Positions 56,508-63,602 of a stretch of 64,000 nucleotides of DNA are shown piece after piece; positions within the stretch are counted from its first letter, which is position 1, and the number at the start of each line of letters is the position of its first letter. The position numbers and the translations under genes are program-made. Source of the stretch: Thiobacillus sp. 0-1251 (lineage in GTDB: Bacteria; Pseudomonadota; Gammaproteobacteria; Burkholderiales; Thiobacillaceae); contig MKWL01000001.1 in the NCBI GenBank assembly GCA_001899305.1, positions 744,001-808,000 of the forward strand, read 5' to 3'. The notes beneath the pieces are model-generated. The model saw nothing but the letters and a program-made list of their open reading frames with translations. It had not been told where the DNA came from and made no database searches.

Positions 56508-57095
56508 ATGAAAGATCTCCACGTCCTTCCAAACGATCTGCCCGTCCCGATAGATGACGGAGCCTGTGTTCATTTAGAGGGAAAAAAACTCCCTGCGATC
56601 ACACTGGCGAGCACATCTGACCGAAAGGTCGATCTCGGGTCAGAGGTGGGGCGAATCGTTATCTACTTTTATCCCATGACCGGAAGGCCAGACGCACCGC
56701 CAATGGTTGGTTGGAACGAGATTCCAGGAGCACGAGGTTGCACGCCCCAGGCTTGTGCGTTCCGCGACCACTATTCCGAGCTGCGCGACCTCGGAGCAGC
56801 AGTGTATGGCGTAAGCGCGCAGTCACCGGCAGATCAGAAAGAAGCCGTACAACGCCTACACTTGCCCTTCGAAATGCTCAGTGATGCTTCCTTCGAACTG
56901 ACAACGCAACTGAACCTTCCAACATTCGAATACGATTCCTTACGCCTTATCAAGAGGCTGACACTAGTAGTCGAGAGCGGTGTGATAAGGAAGGTTTTCT
57001 ACCCGGTGTTTCCGCCAAACAAGAACGCGGCCGATGTCATAGCGTGGATTCACGCGAATCGGCCTAACGACACAATCAACGCGGACGCGCTATGA
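56508..57095 (+). CDS. AhpC/TSA-type peroxiredoxin (Prx/Bcp-like), first cassette-region gene
   Basis: 195 residues. Thioredoxin-fold pattern with peroxidatic Cys in EIPGARGCTPQACAFRDHYSEL, then VYGVSAQSPADQKEAV. It would reduce peroxides with a thiol donor. It overlaps the next gene by ATGA, so the two travel as one unit. A core of this type is also found in integron cassettes. Confidence 0.82.
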   Translation: MKDLHVLPNDLPVPIDDGACVHLEGKKLPAITLASTSDRKVDLGSEVGRIVIYFYPMTGRPDAPPMVGWNEIPGARGCTPQACAFRDHYSELRDLGAAVYGVSAQSPADQKEAVQRLHLPFEMLSDASFELTTQLNLPTFEYDSLRLIKRLTLVVESGVIRKVFYPVFPPNKNAADVIAWIHANRPNDTINADAL

Positions 57096-57670
57096 ACGAT
57101 CTCCACAACATTAACGAACCGAAAGCCATTCCGTCTATCTGGTCCGACACCCGTGCTGCCGGTTTTACTATGGCGTCCGAGCCGCTTACCTGTTCACTGC
57201 TACGGACCCTGGCGGCATCAAAGCCCTCATCACGGTTTCTTGAGCTTGGCTCGGGTACGGGTTTATCAACCGCCTGGCTGCTTGACGGCATGGACGCTGA
57301 GTCGCATCTAACCACTGTCGACAACGACGAATCGCTGCTGTCCATTCTCCAGGCCAATCTGGGCGCAGACCCACGACTGAAAGTTGTCTGCTCCGACGGC
57401 GATGATTATTTGCGCGCTCTCCGTGGAGAGCACTTCGACTTCATCTTTGCCGACACCTGGACAGGCAAGTATCGCTTGCTTCATGACGCACTCGAATTAC
57501 TGAACCCGGGTGGTCTGTATGTCATCGATGACATGCTTTCGCAGCCCAACTGGCCGGAAGGTCACGCAGAAAAGGTGGCAGACCTTGTCGCCACACTAGA
57601 GCAAATGGAGGGCTTTCGTGTCACAAAACTATCCTGGGCCAGTGGTGTCATTCTTGCCACCAAGCTCTAG
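57092..57670 (+). CDS. Class I SAM-dependent methyltransferase (O-methyltransferase-like)
   Basis: 192 residues. SAM motif FLELGSGTGLSTAWLLDGM and FDFIFADTWTGKYRLLHDALELLNPGGLYVIDDML, which fits the catechol-O-methyltransferase-like group. Coupled to the peroxiredoxin. It is followed by an attC-like site at 57671. Confidence 0.82.
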   Translation: MNDLHNINEPKAIPSIWSDTRAAGFTMASEPLTCSLLRTLAASKPSSRFLELGSGTGLSTAWLLDGMDAESHLTTVDNDESLLSILQANLGADPRLKVVCSDGDDYLRALRGEHFDFIFADTWTGKYRLLHDALELLNPGGLYVIDDMLSQPNWPEGHAEKVADLVATLEQMEGFRVTKLSWASGVILATKL

Positions 57671-57719
57671 TAGTGACCTGCGTGAAAAGCCGCGCAGGCC
57701 GCTCACTTCTACGTTGGGC
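57671..57719 (+). repeat. attC-like site 1
   Basis: Imperfect hairpin TAGTGA-CCTGCG ... CGCAGG-CC-TCACTTCTA ending with the R' core GTTGGGC at 57713-57719. Less canonical than attC 5 and 6; assigned partly because a new gene starts 17 nt later. Confidence 0.5.
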
Positions 57720-57736
57720 GCCATAGGAGAACCATC

Positions 57737-58195
57737 ATGCACATTCGCATTGCCTCAACCGATGGAGAAATTGCAGCTTGCTATCCAGTCATGTGGGAGC
57801 TTCGCCCTCATATTAGAGAAGAACAATTTCTCTCTCGGGTACGGAGTCAAGAAAGTACGGGCTATCGGCTCGCCTATGTGCAAGAACAAGATGGCGTGGT
57901 CGCCGTTGCCGGATTTCGAGTCGGTGAAAGTTTGGCGTGGGGTAATTTTCTGTACGTCGATGACCTTGTTACCCATTCCGGTCATCGTTCAAAAGGCTAT
58001 GGTGCCAAGTTACTTTCTTGGCTCAAAGAACAGGCGGCAATACGGGGTTGTGAGGAAATACACCTAGATTCACGAGCCCAAAGAAAGGATGCACACCGGT
58101 TCTATGAGCGTGAGGGCATGTCACTTGCAGGTTTCCACTTCGTCGAAAACGTTGCGCCCAACAAGGCGCCCCTGAGCTTGCACGTTGACGTATGA
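57737..58195 (+). CDS. GNAT N-acetyltransferase (cassette gene a)
   Basis: 152 residues. GNAT core VAVAGFRVGESLAWGNFLYVDDLVTHSGHRSKGYGAKLLSWL with acetyl-CoA loop (R/Q-x-x-G-x-G/A). Closely related to the cassette gene at 60910. Its C-terminus runs into a shortened attC site (VENVAPNKAPLSLHVDV) and overlaps the DHFR start by 4 nt. Substrate unknown. Confidence 0.85.
   Translation: MHIRIASTDGEIAACYPVMWELRPHIREEQFLSRVRSQESTGYRLAYVQEQDGVVAVAGFRVGESLAWGNFLYVDDLVTHSGHRSKGYGAKLLSWLKEQAAIRGCEEIHLDSRAQRKDAHRFYEREGMSLAGFHFVENVAPNKAPLSLHVDV
58156..58189 (+). repeat. attC 2, internally deleted
   Basis: Starts GCCCAACAAGGCGC and ends CTGAGCTTGCACGTTGACG, the two ends of the attC type seen intact at 61329. 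About 26 nt of the central stem-loop are missing. As a result the flanking genes now overlap. Confidence 0.6.
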
Positions 58196-58713
58196 ACCAA
58201 GACGCCGTGTGTATCTATCTGGTCGCTGCAATGGCAACCAACCGAGTTATCGGCAATGGCCCCAATATTCCGTGGAAGATCCCTGGCGAGCAAACAATCT
58301 TTCGAAGGCTCACCGAAGGGAAAGTCGTTGCCATGGGGCGAAAGACCTTTGAATCAATCGGCAAGCCCTTACCAAACCGACACACCATAGTGATTTCGCG
58401 TCAAACAAACTACCGTGCTGCAGGCTGTTCCGTCGCTTCCAACCTTTCGGAGGCACTATCACTGGCCGCCGCCTTTGGTAACGAGCTGTACGTGGCAGGC
58501 GGAGCCGAAATATACTCACTCGCACTGCCGCACGCTCACGGCGTCTTTCTTTCAGAGGTACATCAAACCTTCGACGGTGATGCCTTCTTTCCACAGCTTG
58601 ATGAGAAAGAATTTGAGGCCATCTCGTCTAGCACAGTTCAAGCTTCAATTCCGTACACCCACACAGTTTATGTGCGCCGAAACGTCACGCGAAAATGCCT
58701 GTCTCTTTATTAA
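58192..58713 (+). CDS. Dihydrofolate reductase, DfrA-like (cassette gene)
   Basis: 173 residues. DHFR signatures VAAMATNRVIGNGPNIPWKIPGEQTIFRRLTEGK, VVAMGRKTFESIGKPLPNR and LYVAGGAEIYSLALPHAHGVFLSEVHQTFDGDAFFP. A cassette-borne DHFR of the DfrA group can confer trimethoprim insensitivity, which is not proven here. Its start overlaps the preceding acetyltransferase because of the attC deletion. Confidence 0.85.
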   Translation: MNQDAVCIYLVAAMATNRVIGNGPNIPWKIPGEQTIFRRLTEGKVVAMGRKTFESIGKPLPNRHTIVISRQTNYRAAGCSVASNLSEALSLAAAFGNELYVAGGAEIYSLALPHAHGVFLSEVHQTFDGDAFFPQLDEKEFEAISSSTVQASIPYTHTVYVRRNVTRKCLSLY

Positions 58714-58754
58714 AAAACGTCCGGACCCATGGGTCTCTATATTAACTGTTAGCC
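58705..58754 (+). repeat. attC-like site 3 (weak)
   Basis: A short hairpin (GGACCCATGGGTCT) followed by CTGTTAGCC at 58746-58754, a near-consensus R' core directly before the next gene. Partial; assigned by position. Confidence 0.4.
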
Positions 58755-58757
58755 CCT

Positions 58758-59312
58758 ATGAATATCCTCCCCGCCACCGCCGAACATGCTGATGCAATCG
58801 CAGACTTGCACGCTTCGAGCTGGAGTATCACATACAACGACGTGCTCAGCCAAGATTACCTACAGAACATTGTTCCTTCTGAGCGTCTGTCGGTGTGGCG
58901 AGAGCGATTAATGAATCCGAGAAAAAATCAATTCGTTTTAGTTGCGGAAGACAATGGTTTTGTTATCGGATTCGCCTGCGTGTTTGTTATGGAACACTTG
59001 GAGTGGGGTTCGTATCTTGAAAACCTTCATGTCCGGCAATCACACCATGGCCGCGGCATTGGTGCCAAGCTGCTTATAGAGGTTGCCACCATATGCGAAC
59101 AAAAGTGCGCGGGTAAGGGGTTGTATTTGTCGGTTAACCAAGCCAATCAAAACGCACAGAAATTCTATTTGAAATTGGGCGCAGAAAACGCGCAGGTTTC
59201 CGTATGGGACGCGCCCGATGGTAGTCATGTGCCAACCTTTCGGTTTGCATGGAAGACCGTCTCTGCTCTTGCAGAACGGGGGCTAACCCATCGTATATGG
59301 ACCCCCCAATAG
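58758..59312 (+). CDS. GNAT N-acetyltransferase (cassette gene)
   Basis: 184 residues. GNAT core LENLHVRQSHHGRGIGAKLLIEVA (acetyl-CoA site RxxGxG), LYLSVNQANQNAQKFYLKLGAE. Not close to the other two GNAT genes of the array. Its far end abuts IS remnant sequence, so its own attC is not seen. Substrate unknown. Confidence 0.85.
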   Translation: MNILPATAEHADAIADLHASSWSITYNDVLSQDYLQNIVPSERLSVWRERLMNPRKNQFVLVAEDNGFVIGFACVFVMEHLEWGSYLENLHVRQSHHGRGIGAKLLIEVATICEQKCAGKGLYLSVNQANQNAQKFYLKLGAENAQVSVWDAPDGSHVPTFRFAWKTVSALAERGLTHRIWTPQ

Positions 59313-59511
59313 CAAGAAACCCGATCGATAGTTGTGGCTGGTTTGAATTGCGTGCAGTCGTATATCCGGCATCTTGGGTGGGTTCTGTGTGACCCTTGCC
59401 GACATGGAATCTGCTCACGGCGCGCCAATCGCTACAAGCGGCAGCTTGGGTGCCGGCAGTGTTACCGGCGTCAGTCCGTGATGAGGCAATCGTTTGAGCC
59501 ATGATGGACGA

Positions 59512-60195
59512 TCAGTCTCTTCGCAAACACAGAGTGGTGATTTCCTCGACCAGCAGTTTCATCGCGCCGCGGATCAACTCGGGAATGCTGGATGCCGGGT
59601 CGGCCAGGACGCGGGCGATGGCTTCGACGCCGGTGCGCGAGCCCTGCGGAATGATCAGGCCGAATTCCCGGCAGAAGCCGCGCAGCGCGTTGATGCGGCT
59701 GGTGCGGGTGGACATCCATAGCGAGCGGGTGCGGTGCATGCCCTGCAGGGCATGCTACTCGACCGACTTGATCCGTACGGGCACGATGTCGGAGGCGCGC
59801 AGCGCTTCGAGCAGGACCGCCGCGTCGGCGGCATCGGTCTTGTTGCGTTTGACATAGGCCCGGACGTACTTGGCGGGCAGCAGTTTCACATCGATGTCCA
59901 GGCCGGACAGATAACGCGCCCAGTGATGGGCGGAGCCGCAGGCTTCCATGACGACGAGAGAGGCGTCGCGATTGTGGAACCAGCGTTCGAACTGGCTGCG
60001 GGTGAGGCGGTGGGTTTCGATGACTTTCCAGGAAGCATCGGCAACGGCCAGCTGGAAAACGGACTTGGCAAGGTCAACGGCTACGGTAGTAGACTTCATG
60101 TCGGACTCCTTTCGTTGAGGACATCCGATCCCCATCCCCATGAAGACCAGTGACGCCAACTATGGCAACAAAAAGCGAGGGGAGTCCATCCCATC
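59512..60195 (-). mobile_element. IS110-family (IS1111-attC-like) element, decayed
   Basis: Transposase reading from ATG 60099 (MKSTTVAVDLAKSVFQLAVAD, MEACGSAHHWARYLSGLDIDVKLLPAKYVRAYVKRNKTDAADA) is the DEDD IS110 domain. At 59755-59757 the codon expected as Gln (VEQxAxQGxH) is TAG, then the frame continues (HALQGMHRTRSLW...INALRGFCREFGL) until about 59512, where the Tnp_IS116 C-terminal part is missing. The element end (GGACTCCCCTCGCTTTTTGTTGCC-like, read on the minus strand at 60165-60188) lies just before an attC, the target of the IS1111-attC group. Confidence 0.78.
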
Positions 60196-60243
60196 ATTCA
60201 AGTGGGACGCGCTAAAGCGCGCCCCTTAATTCAAACGTTGGGC
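60196..60243 (+). repeat. attC 4, next to the IS
   Basis: ATTCAAGTGGGACGCGCT-AA-AGCGCGCCCCTTAATTCAA, then CGTTGGGC at 60236-60243. A good attC fold but without the 5' R'' core (GCCTAAC-like), whose place is taken by the IS. Confidence 0.7.
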
Positions 60244-60254
60244 CCATAAAACCC

Positions 60255-60782
60255 GTGACTCGAAAACTAACCGACATCTTTCATCCCGGCGAGCTCGATG
60301 CCCAAAGTCGGTACAATTTGCGCACGGCTTGGTCAGACCGGGCGATTGCGGCTGTCGAACACATGTACAAACAAGCCATTGATGATGAAACCGCCTTCTT
60401 TGTCGAGGGTCGGCAATTCTTCTTCATCGCAACCGCCGATAGCAATGGCAACTGCGATTGCAGCTTCCGGGGTTCAGAGCAAGATGAAACAGGTAAACAA
60501 CAACTGGCCGTGTTCGTGGAGAATCCAAAAGTTGTCGTGTTTCCGGACTACAGCGGAAACAAAATGTACAACTCCTTGGGAAACATCCTTGTGAACCCTC
60601 ACATAGGAATGTTGTTTCTGGATTTTCCAACGGCTTCACGGTTGCGCATCAACGGCGTGGCGGAGATCATTGAAGACCCGAACACCTATAAACATAAGTG
60701 GTCTACCGCAAAGCGGTATGTTCGGGTTACGGTGGAGCAAGTATTCTGGAATTGCTCAAAACGGATACCAAAATCGCCATGA
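60255..60782 (+). CDS. Pyridoxamine 5'-phosphate oxidase family protein (cassette gene)
   Basis: 175 residues from GTG 60255. FMN-binding split-barrel signature: FFIATADSNGNCDCSFRG, VFPDYSGNKMYNSLGNILVNPHIGMLFLDFPTASRLRINGVAEII. Flavin-dependent oxidation or reduction of an unknown small molecule is expected. It follows attC 4 at 11 nt and precedes attC 5, a normal cassette. Confidence 0.82.
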   Translation: MTRKLTDIFHPGELDAQSRYNLRTAWSDRAIAAVEHMYKQAIDDETAFFVEGRQFFFIATADSNGNCDCSFRGSEQDETGKQQLAVFVENPKVVVFPDYSGNKMYNSLGNILVNPHIGMLFLDFPTASRLRINGVAEIIEDPNTYKHKWSTAKRYVRVTVEQVFWNCSKRIPKSP

Positions 60783-60804
60783 GTCAGTATTTTCGGCACT
60801 CGTG

Positions 60805-60891
60805 GCCCAACAACGCCATCAGCTCGGACGGTGCAAAGCGGCGCGCCGTCGTCGCCCCGCTTTTCACCGTCGGTTATGGCGAACGTTGGGC
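60805..60891 (+). repeat. attC 5
   Basis: A full 87-nt attC: GCCCAAC at 60805-60811 and GTTGGGC at 60885-60891, inner arms AACGCCAT/ATGGCG and GGACGGTG/CACCGTC, ending 18 nt before the next cassette gene. The clearest integron site in the window. Confidence 0.85.
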
Positions 60892-60909
60892 GCCAGAACC
60901 AAAAACCCC

Positions 60910-61380
60910 ATGAGCATTCACATTGCCAGAACTGATACCGAGATTGCTGCTTGCTATCCGGTCATGCGAGAGCTTCGCCCACACGTTGCGGAGGAACAAT
61001 TTCTTTCCCGGGTCCGAAGTCAGGAAAGTACGGGCTATCGGCTTGCTTATTTGCTAGGAGCAAATGGTGTGGTTGCCGTCGCCGGATTTCGAGTTGGTGA
61101 AAATCTGGCTTGGGGGCGTTTCCTGTATGTCGATGACCTTGTAACTCTTTCCGGGTATCGTTCAATGGGCTATGGTGCCCTGTTGCTTTCCTGGCTTAAA
61201 GAGAAGGCTGGGGAGGAGGGTTGCGAGCAAATGCACCTTGATTCAGGAATACAAAGAAAAGAGGCACACCGATTCTATGAGCGTGAAGGCATGATCATGG
61301 CAAGCCTTCACTTCGTCGAAAAAATAGCGCCCAACAAGGCGCTCCAGCCGATGCCAAAAAGCGGCGCGGCTGAGCTTTAA
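60910..61380 (+). CDS. GNAT N-acetyltransferase (cassette gene b)
   Basis: 156 residues from ATG 60910, near-identical in layout to the gene at 57737 (IAACYPVMRELRPHVAEEQFLSRVRSQESTGYRLAY shared). It ends ...APNKALQPMPKSGAAEL, the C-terminus typical of genes that read into an attC. It shows the ancestral form of cassette a before the attC deletion. Confidence 0.85.
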   Translation: MSIHIARTDTEIAACYPVMRELRPHVAEEQFLSRVRSQESTGYRLAYLLGANGVVAVAGFRVGENLAWGRFLYVDDLVTLSGYRSMGYGALLLSWLKEKAGEEGCEQMHLDSGIQRKEAHRFYEREGMIMASLHFVEKIAPNKALQPMPKSGAAEL

Positions 61381-61388
61381 CGTTGATC
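61329..61388 (+). repeat. attC 6
   Basis: A 60-nt attC: GCCCAAC at 61329-61335 and GTTGATC at 61382-61388 (a slightly degenerate core), with arms around GCCGATGCC...GGCGCGGC. It overlaps the end of GNAT b, normal for this attC class. Confidence 0.7.
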
Positions 61389-62302
61389 CGCGATCGACCT
61401 GTCAAAAACCCGTAGCGGACGTATTCGCCGCGCTGGGCGTAAGACCGCTTCGGCCGGACAAGAGACGGTCTGGTCCAAGCCCTTGTATTAGCGGACCCTC
61501 CAGCGTATCGTTAAATTTATTTAAATATATCGAATAATTTAACGATTAAAAATGAGGCCGCATTGTCGAAGAATTCGATCATTCTGACGAGCGGCGCCGT
61601 ACGAGCCCTGGTTTCTCACCCTCTTTCCAAGTCCGAGGGCATGGCTCTATGGTTGCTTGCGGCGAACATGCCGGCGTCCGGCATGCTGGTATACCGACCA
61701 CACTCCGCGAACTTTAGAAGATGCTCATGTATTGATGACGCTTCATACCCAAGTAGCCGAAGCGCTTGATACTTGGGGCAGACAAGCCGCCAAGTCAAAA
61801 AATCTTCAAACGAGCCACATTCGCGCGCCATCGAGTAGAAAGTGCCAAGCGCTGGTTTGCCATATGGATGAGGCTTGGTCCACGCATTGCGTTTTGACGC
61901 GCCAGCGAAGAGCGCGAGCCAACGCTGCCTATGGGTCTGTGCAAATATCTCGTTAAGTGCGCGATGGGCGACGATCATCTTATTATCGTATGCTTGCGAT
62001 TCGGAGTTTTGTTGGTAGGGGGCAACGGTGGGTCACCTGGGTCCCCAAATTGATTCCGGCCCGAGCGATGAAGGAGGCGAGAGGTCTTGAGGCTCATCGC
62101 GACGTTACTTTCAGAGGCCGGTCAAAATCACCGGCCTTGCGCGGCTTTTCGCGCAAAGTCCGGTGGGATTGCAAGGTTGGGTGTCATGGCTAACACTCTT
62201 TTCAGCTGCCACAATTCGATCTGCATCATAGGGGCCGCTGCAACCCAAAGCAGTGCAATCTTTCAATTCTATTTTTCTAGGCGGTCATTCCAATGACCGC
62301 GG
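61389..62302. other. Region between the cassette array and the integrase; one unrecognised ORF
   Basis: No assured gene. A 120-residue minus-strand frame (61616-61978, MIVAHRALNEIFAQTHRQRW...GTFYSMARECGSFEDFLTWRLV) is the best candidate. A short frame from TTG 61563 on the plus strand overlaps it. I recognise neither. The AT-rich stretch at 61508-61560 could be a promoter. Confidence 0.4.
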
Positions 62303-63394
62303 CTACCCCATCTTCTTCGCCAAATCCTCTGCCCGCAGGTGGGTGTAGCGCTTGAGCATCTGAAGGGTCTTGTGGCCAGTGATGCTGGCAACCTCCATGC
62401 TGTCGAACACGCCTTTCTCGAACAGGCGTGAGGTGGCTTCGTGGCGCAAGTCATGGAAGCGCAGATCCGACAGAAAACCGTCTGCATGCTGGTCTAAATC
62501 CACCAGGCTGTATTCCGAGGGGATCCGGTGCCACTTTCCCTTATCCTTCAGGTGTTGAACTTGCGCGCGGGTTTTCGCTCTCGTCCATGACTTGTTGAAC
62601 GAGTCGGCAGCTTTCCACCAATAGAACACGCGCCCATCAATCGAGCGGGGAAGGGCTTTCATCCCCTCCAGGACTTCTATCGCAGCACTGGACAGCGGAA
62701 CGGCACGGAATGCATCATTGTTTTTGGTGCCGCGTTCGTTGATCCCGCGAACAATCATTACTCGCTTTTTCAGATCAACATCAACCCACTTAACGGACAG
62801 TAGTTCGCCTAGTCGTGCGGCGGTTTCAATCGCAAACCGAATGAGCGCCTGCATGTGCGGCCCGCATTTGGCTAGCAGTCGTTCGAGTTCATCGCCTTCA
62901 AGTCTGCGCTCTCGCGCCTTCCCCGGCGCCGGCCGGCTGACCAGCTTGCAGGGGTTGGCCTGAATGACTACCCCCCATTCTCGTGCGCCTAAATCGAGCA
63001 GGCGCGACAGCAGATTGATTTCCTTGCGGATGGTCGAGGCGGACAGCCCGGCCTTGATGCGGCCATCCCGGAACGTTGCAACCAGGGGCGGCGTGATGGC
63101 GGCAACTGCATATTGGCCTAAAGCGTCATCCAGGACGCCGAGCGCATGGCCAAAGTGTTTGCCGCGCTTCGACGGCAACACCTCGACCCGGTAGCGCTCA
63201 ATCAAGTCGTGGACGGTTGTTCTTTCGCTTTCCTGCCGGGGAATGAAAGTTCCGGTTGCCATCTCTCTTTCGATTGCTGTCGCCCAGGCTTCCGCGTCCT
63301 TCCGGTGAGTGAAGGTTTTGGTTTGGGTGGGGAATCCTTTCTTGCGAATCTGGACGTGCCACTGGTATTCACCCTTCTTGCGGAATGTCGCCAC
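62303..63394 (-). CDS. int: Tyrosine site-specific integrase of the island
   Basis: 363 residues from GTG 63394 (MATFRKKGEYQWHVQIRKKG). Arm-binding start, core-binding domain (about 60-150) and catalytic domain with Arg in TAARLGELLSVKW, HxxR in RFHDLRHEATSRLFEKG, and His/Tyr in SITGHKTLQMLKRYTHL (Tyr nucleophile). A 15-codon longer start at ATG 63439 crosses the poly-G run. It lies about 90 nt from attR and reads into the element. It should integrate at the 3' half of tRNA-Thr. Confidence 0.93.
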   Translation of the reverse strand: MATFRKKGEYQWHVQIRKKGFPTQTKTFTHRKDAEAWATAIEREMATGTFIPRQESERTTVHDLIERYRVEVLPSKRGKHFGHALGVLDDALGQYAVAAITPPLVATFRDGRIKAGLSASTIRKEINLLSRLLDLGAREWGVVIQANPCKLVSRPAPGKARERRLEGDELERLLAKCGPHMQALIRFAIETAARLGELLSVKWVDVDLKKRVMIVRGINERGTKNNDAFRAVPLSSAAIEVLEGMKALPRSIDGRVFYWWKAADSFNKSWTRAKTRAQVQHLKDKGKWHRIPSEYSLVDLDQHADGFLSDLRFHDLRHEATSRLFEKGVFDSMEVASITGHKTLQMLKRYTHLRAEDLAKKMG

Positions 63395-63397
63395 AGT

Positions 63398-63407
63398 CCC
63401 CCCCCCC
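63398..63407. repeat. 10-nt C/G homopolymer at the integrase start
   Basis: Ten C on the plus strand, 4 nt upstream of the GTG start of int. If ATG 63439 is used, it lies inside the coding sequence and slippage would switch the frame. Confidence 0.7.
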
Positions 63408-63411
63408 GTGC

Positions 63412-63429
63412 TGTGCCAGAATTGTGCCA
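63412..63429 (+). repeat. Two TGTGCCA repeats near attR
   Basis: TGTGCCA at 63412 and 63423, 11 bp apart, matching the three copies beside attL (31104-31131). They lie in the int leader. Candidate integrase arm-type sites. Confidence 0.55.
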
Positions 63430-63486
63430 GTATATCCATACCAAAATGTTACATCAAGCTATATCGTTATTTCAGCTTGATTTATT

Positions 63487-63536
63487 ACCGCCTTGTAAGC
63501 GGTAGGTCGTCAGTTCGAATCCGACAAGCGGCACCA
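63487..63536 (+). repeat. attR: displaced 3' half of tRNA-Thr
   Basis: The same 50-nt segment as at 30948-30997 with four differences, all in the T-stem, which here is GTCAG/CCGAC and contains an A-C mismatch. No 5' half of a tRNA precedes it, so it is not a functional gene. It is followed by the terminator that originally served tRNA-Thr. Confidence 0.88.
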
Positions 63537-63540
63537 CATG

Positions 63541-63581
63541 ACACGTTAAAAGACCCGCCGAGCGCGGGTCTTTTGACGTGT
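63541..63581. terminator. Terminator after attR (former tRNA-Thr terminator)
   Basis: A perfect 11-bp stem AAAAGACCCGC/GCGGGTCTTTT, loop CGAGC, extended by ACACGT/ACGTGT around it. T-rich on both strands, so it can also end the pilR gene running leftward. Confidence 0.85.
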
Positions 63582-63602
63582 ACCGAGATGGCTCGACATA
63601 CC

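Larger units (their letters stand above)
30948..63536. mobile_element. tRNA-Thr-integrated genomic island (about 32.6 kb)
   Basis: Bounded by the 50-nt tRNA-Thr repeats, with a tyrosine integrase just inside the right end and chromosomal sequence (terminator plus pilR) resuming outside it. Cargo is a Gabija-type defence pair, a CoiA-like nuclease gene, a lipid-modification cluster with a LuxR regulator, integron cassettes, and remnants of IS3 and IS110-family elements. No conjugation genes (relaxase, VirB/D4) are recognisable, so it would need help to transfer. Base composition changes several times inside, pointing to layered acquisition. Confidence 0.88.

Noticed and set aside
59340-59510. 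A possible zinc-ribbon start of an IS1595-type transposase (CDPCRHGICSRRANRYKRQLGCRQC)
   Set aside because: The Cys pattern is suggestive but irregular, the frame is short and bounded by stops; not enough to call an element.
61616-61978. Firm gene call for the 120-residue minus-strand frame
   Set aside because: No recognisable domain, no clear ribosome binding site, and overlapping frames of similar length on the other strand.
30948-63536. Complete conjugative element (ICE)
   Set aside because: No relaxase, coupling protein or type IV secretion genes can be recognised in the island.
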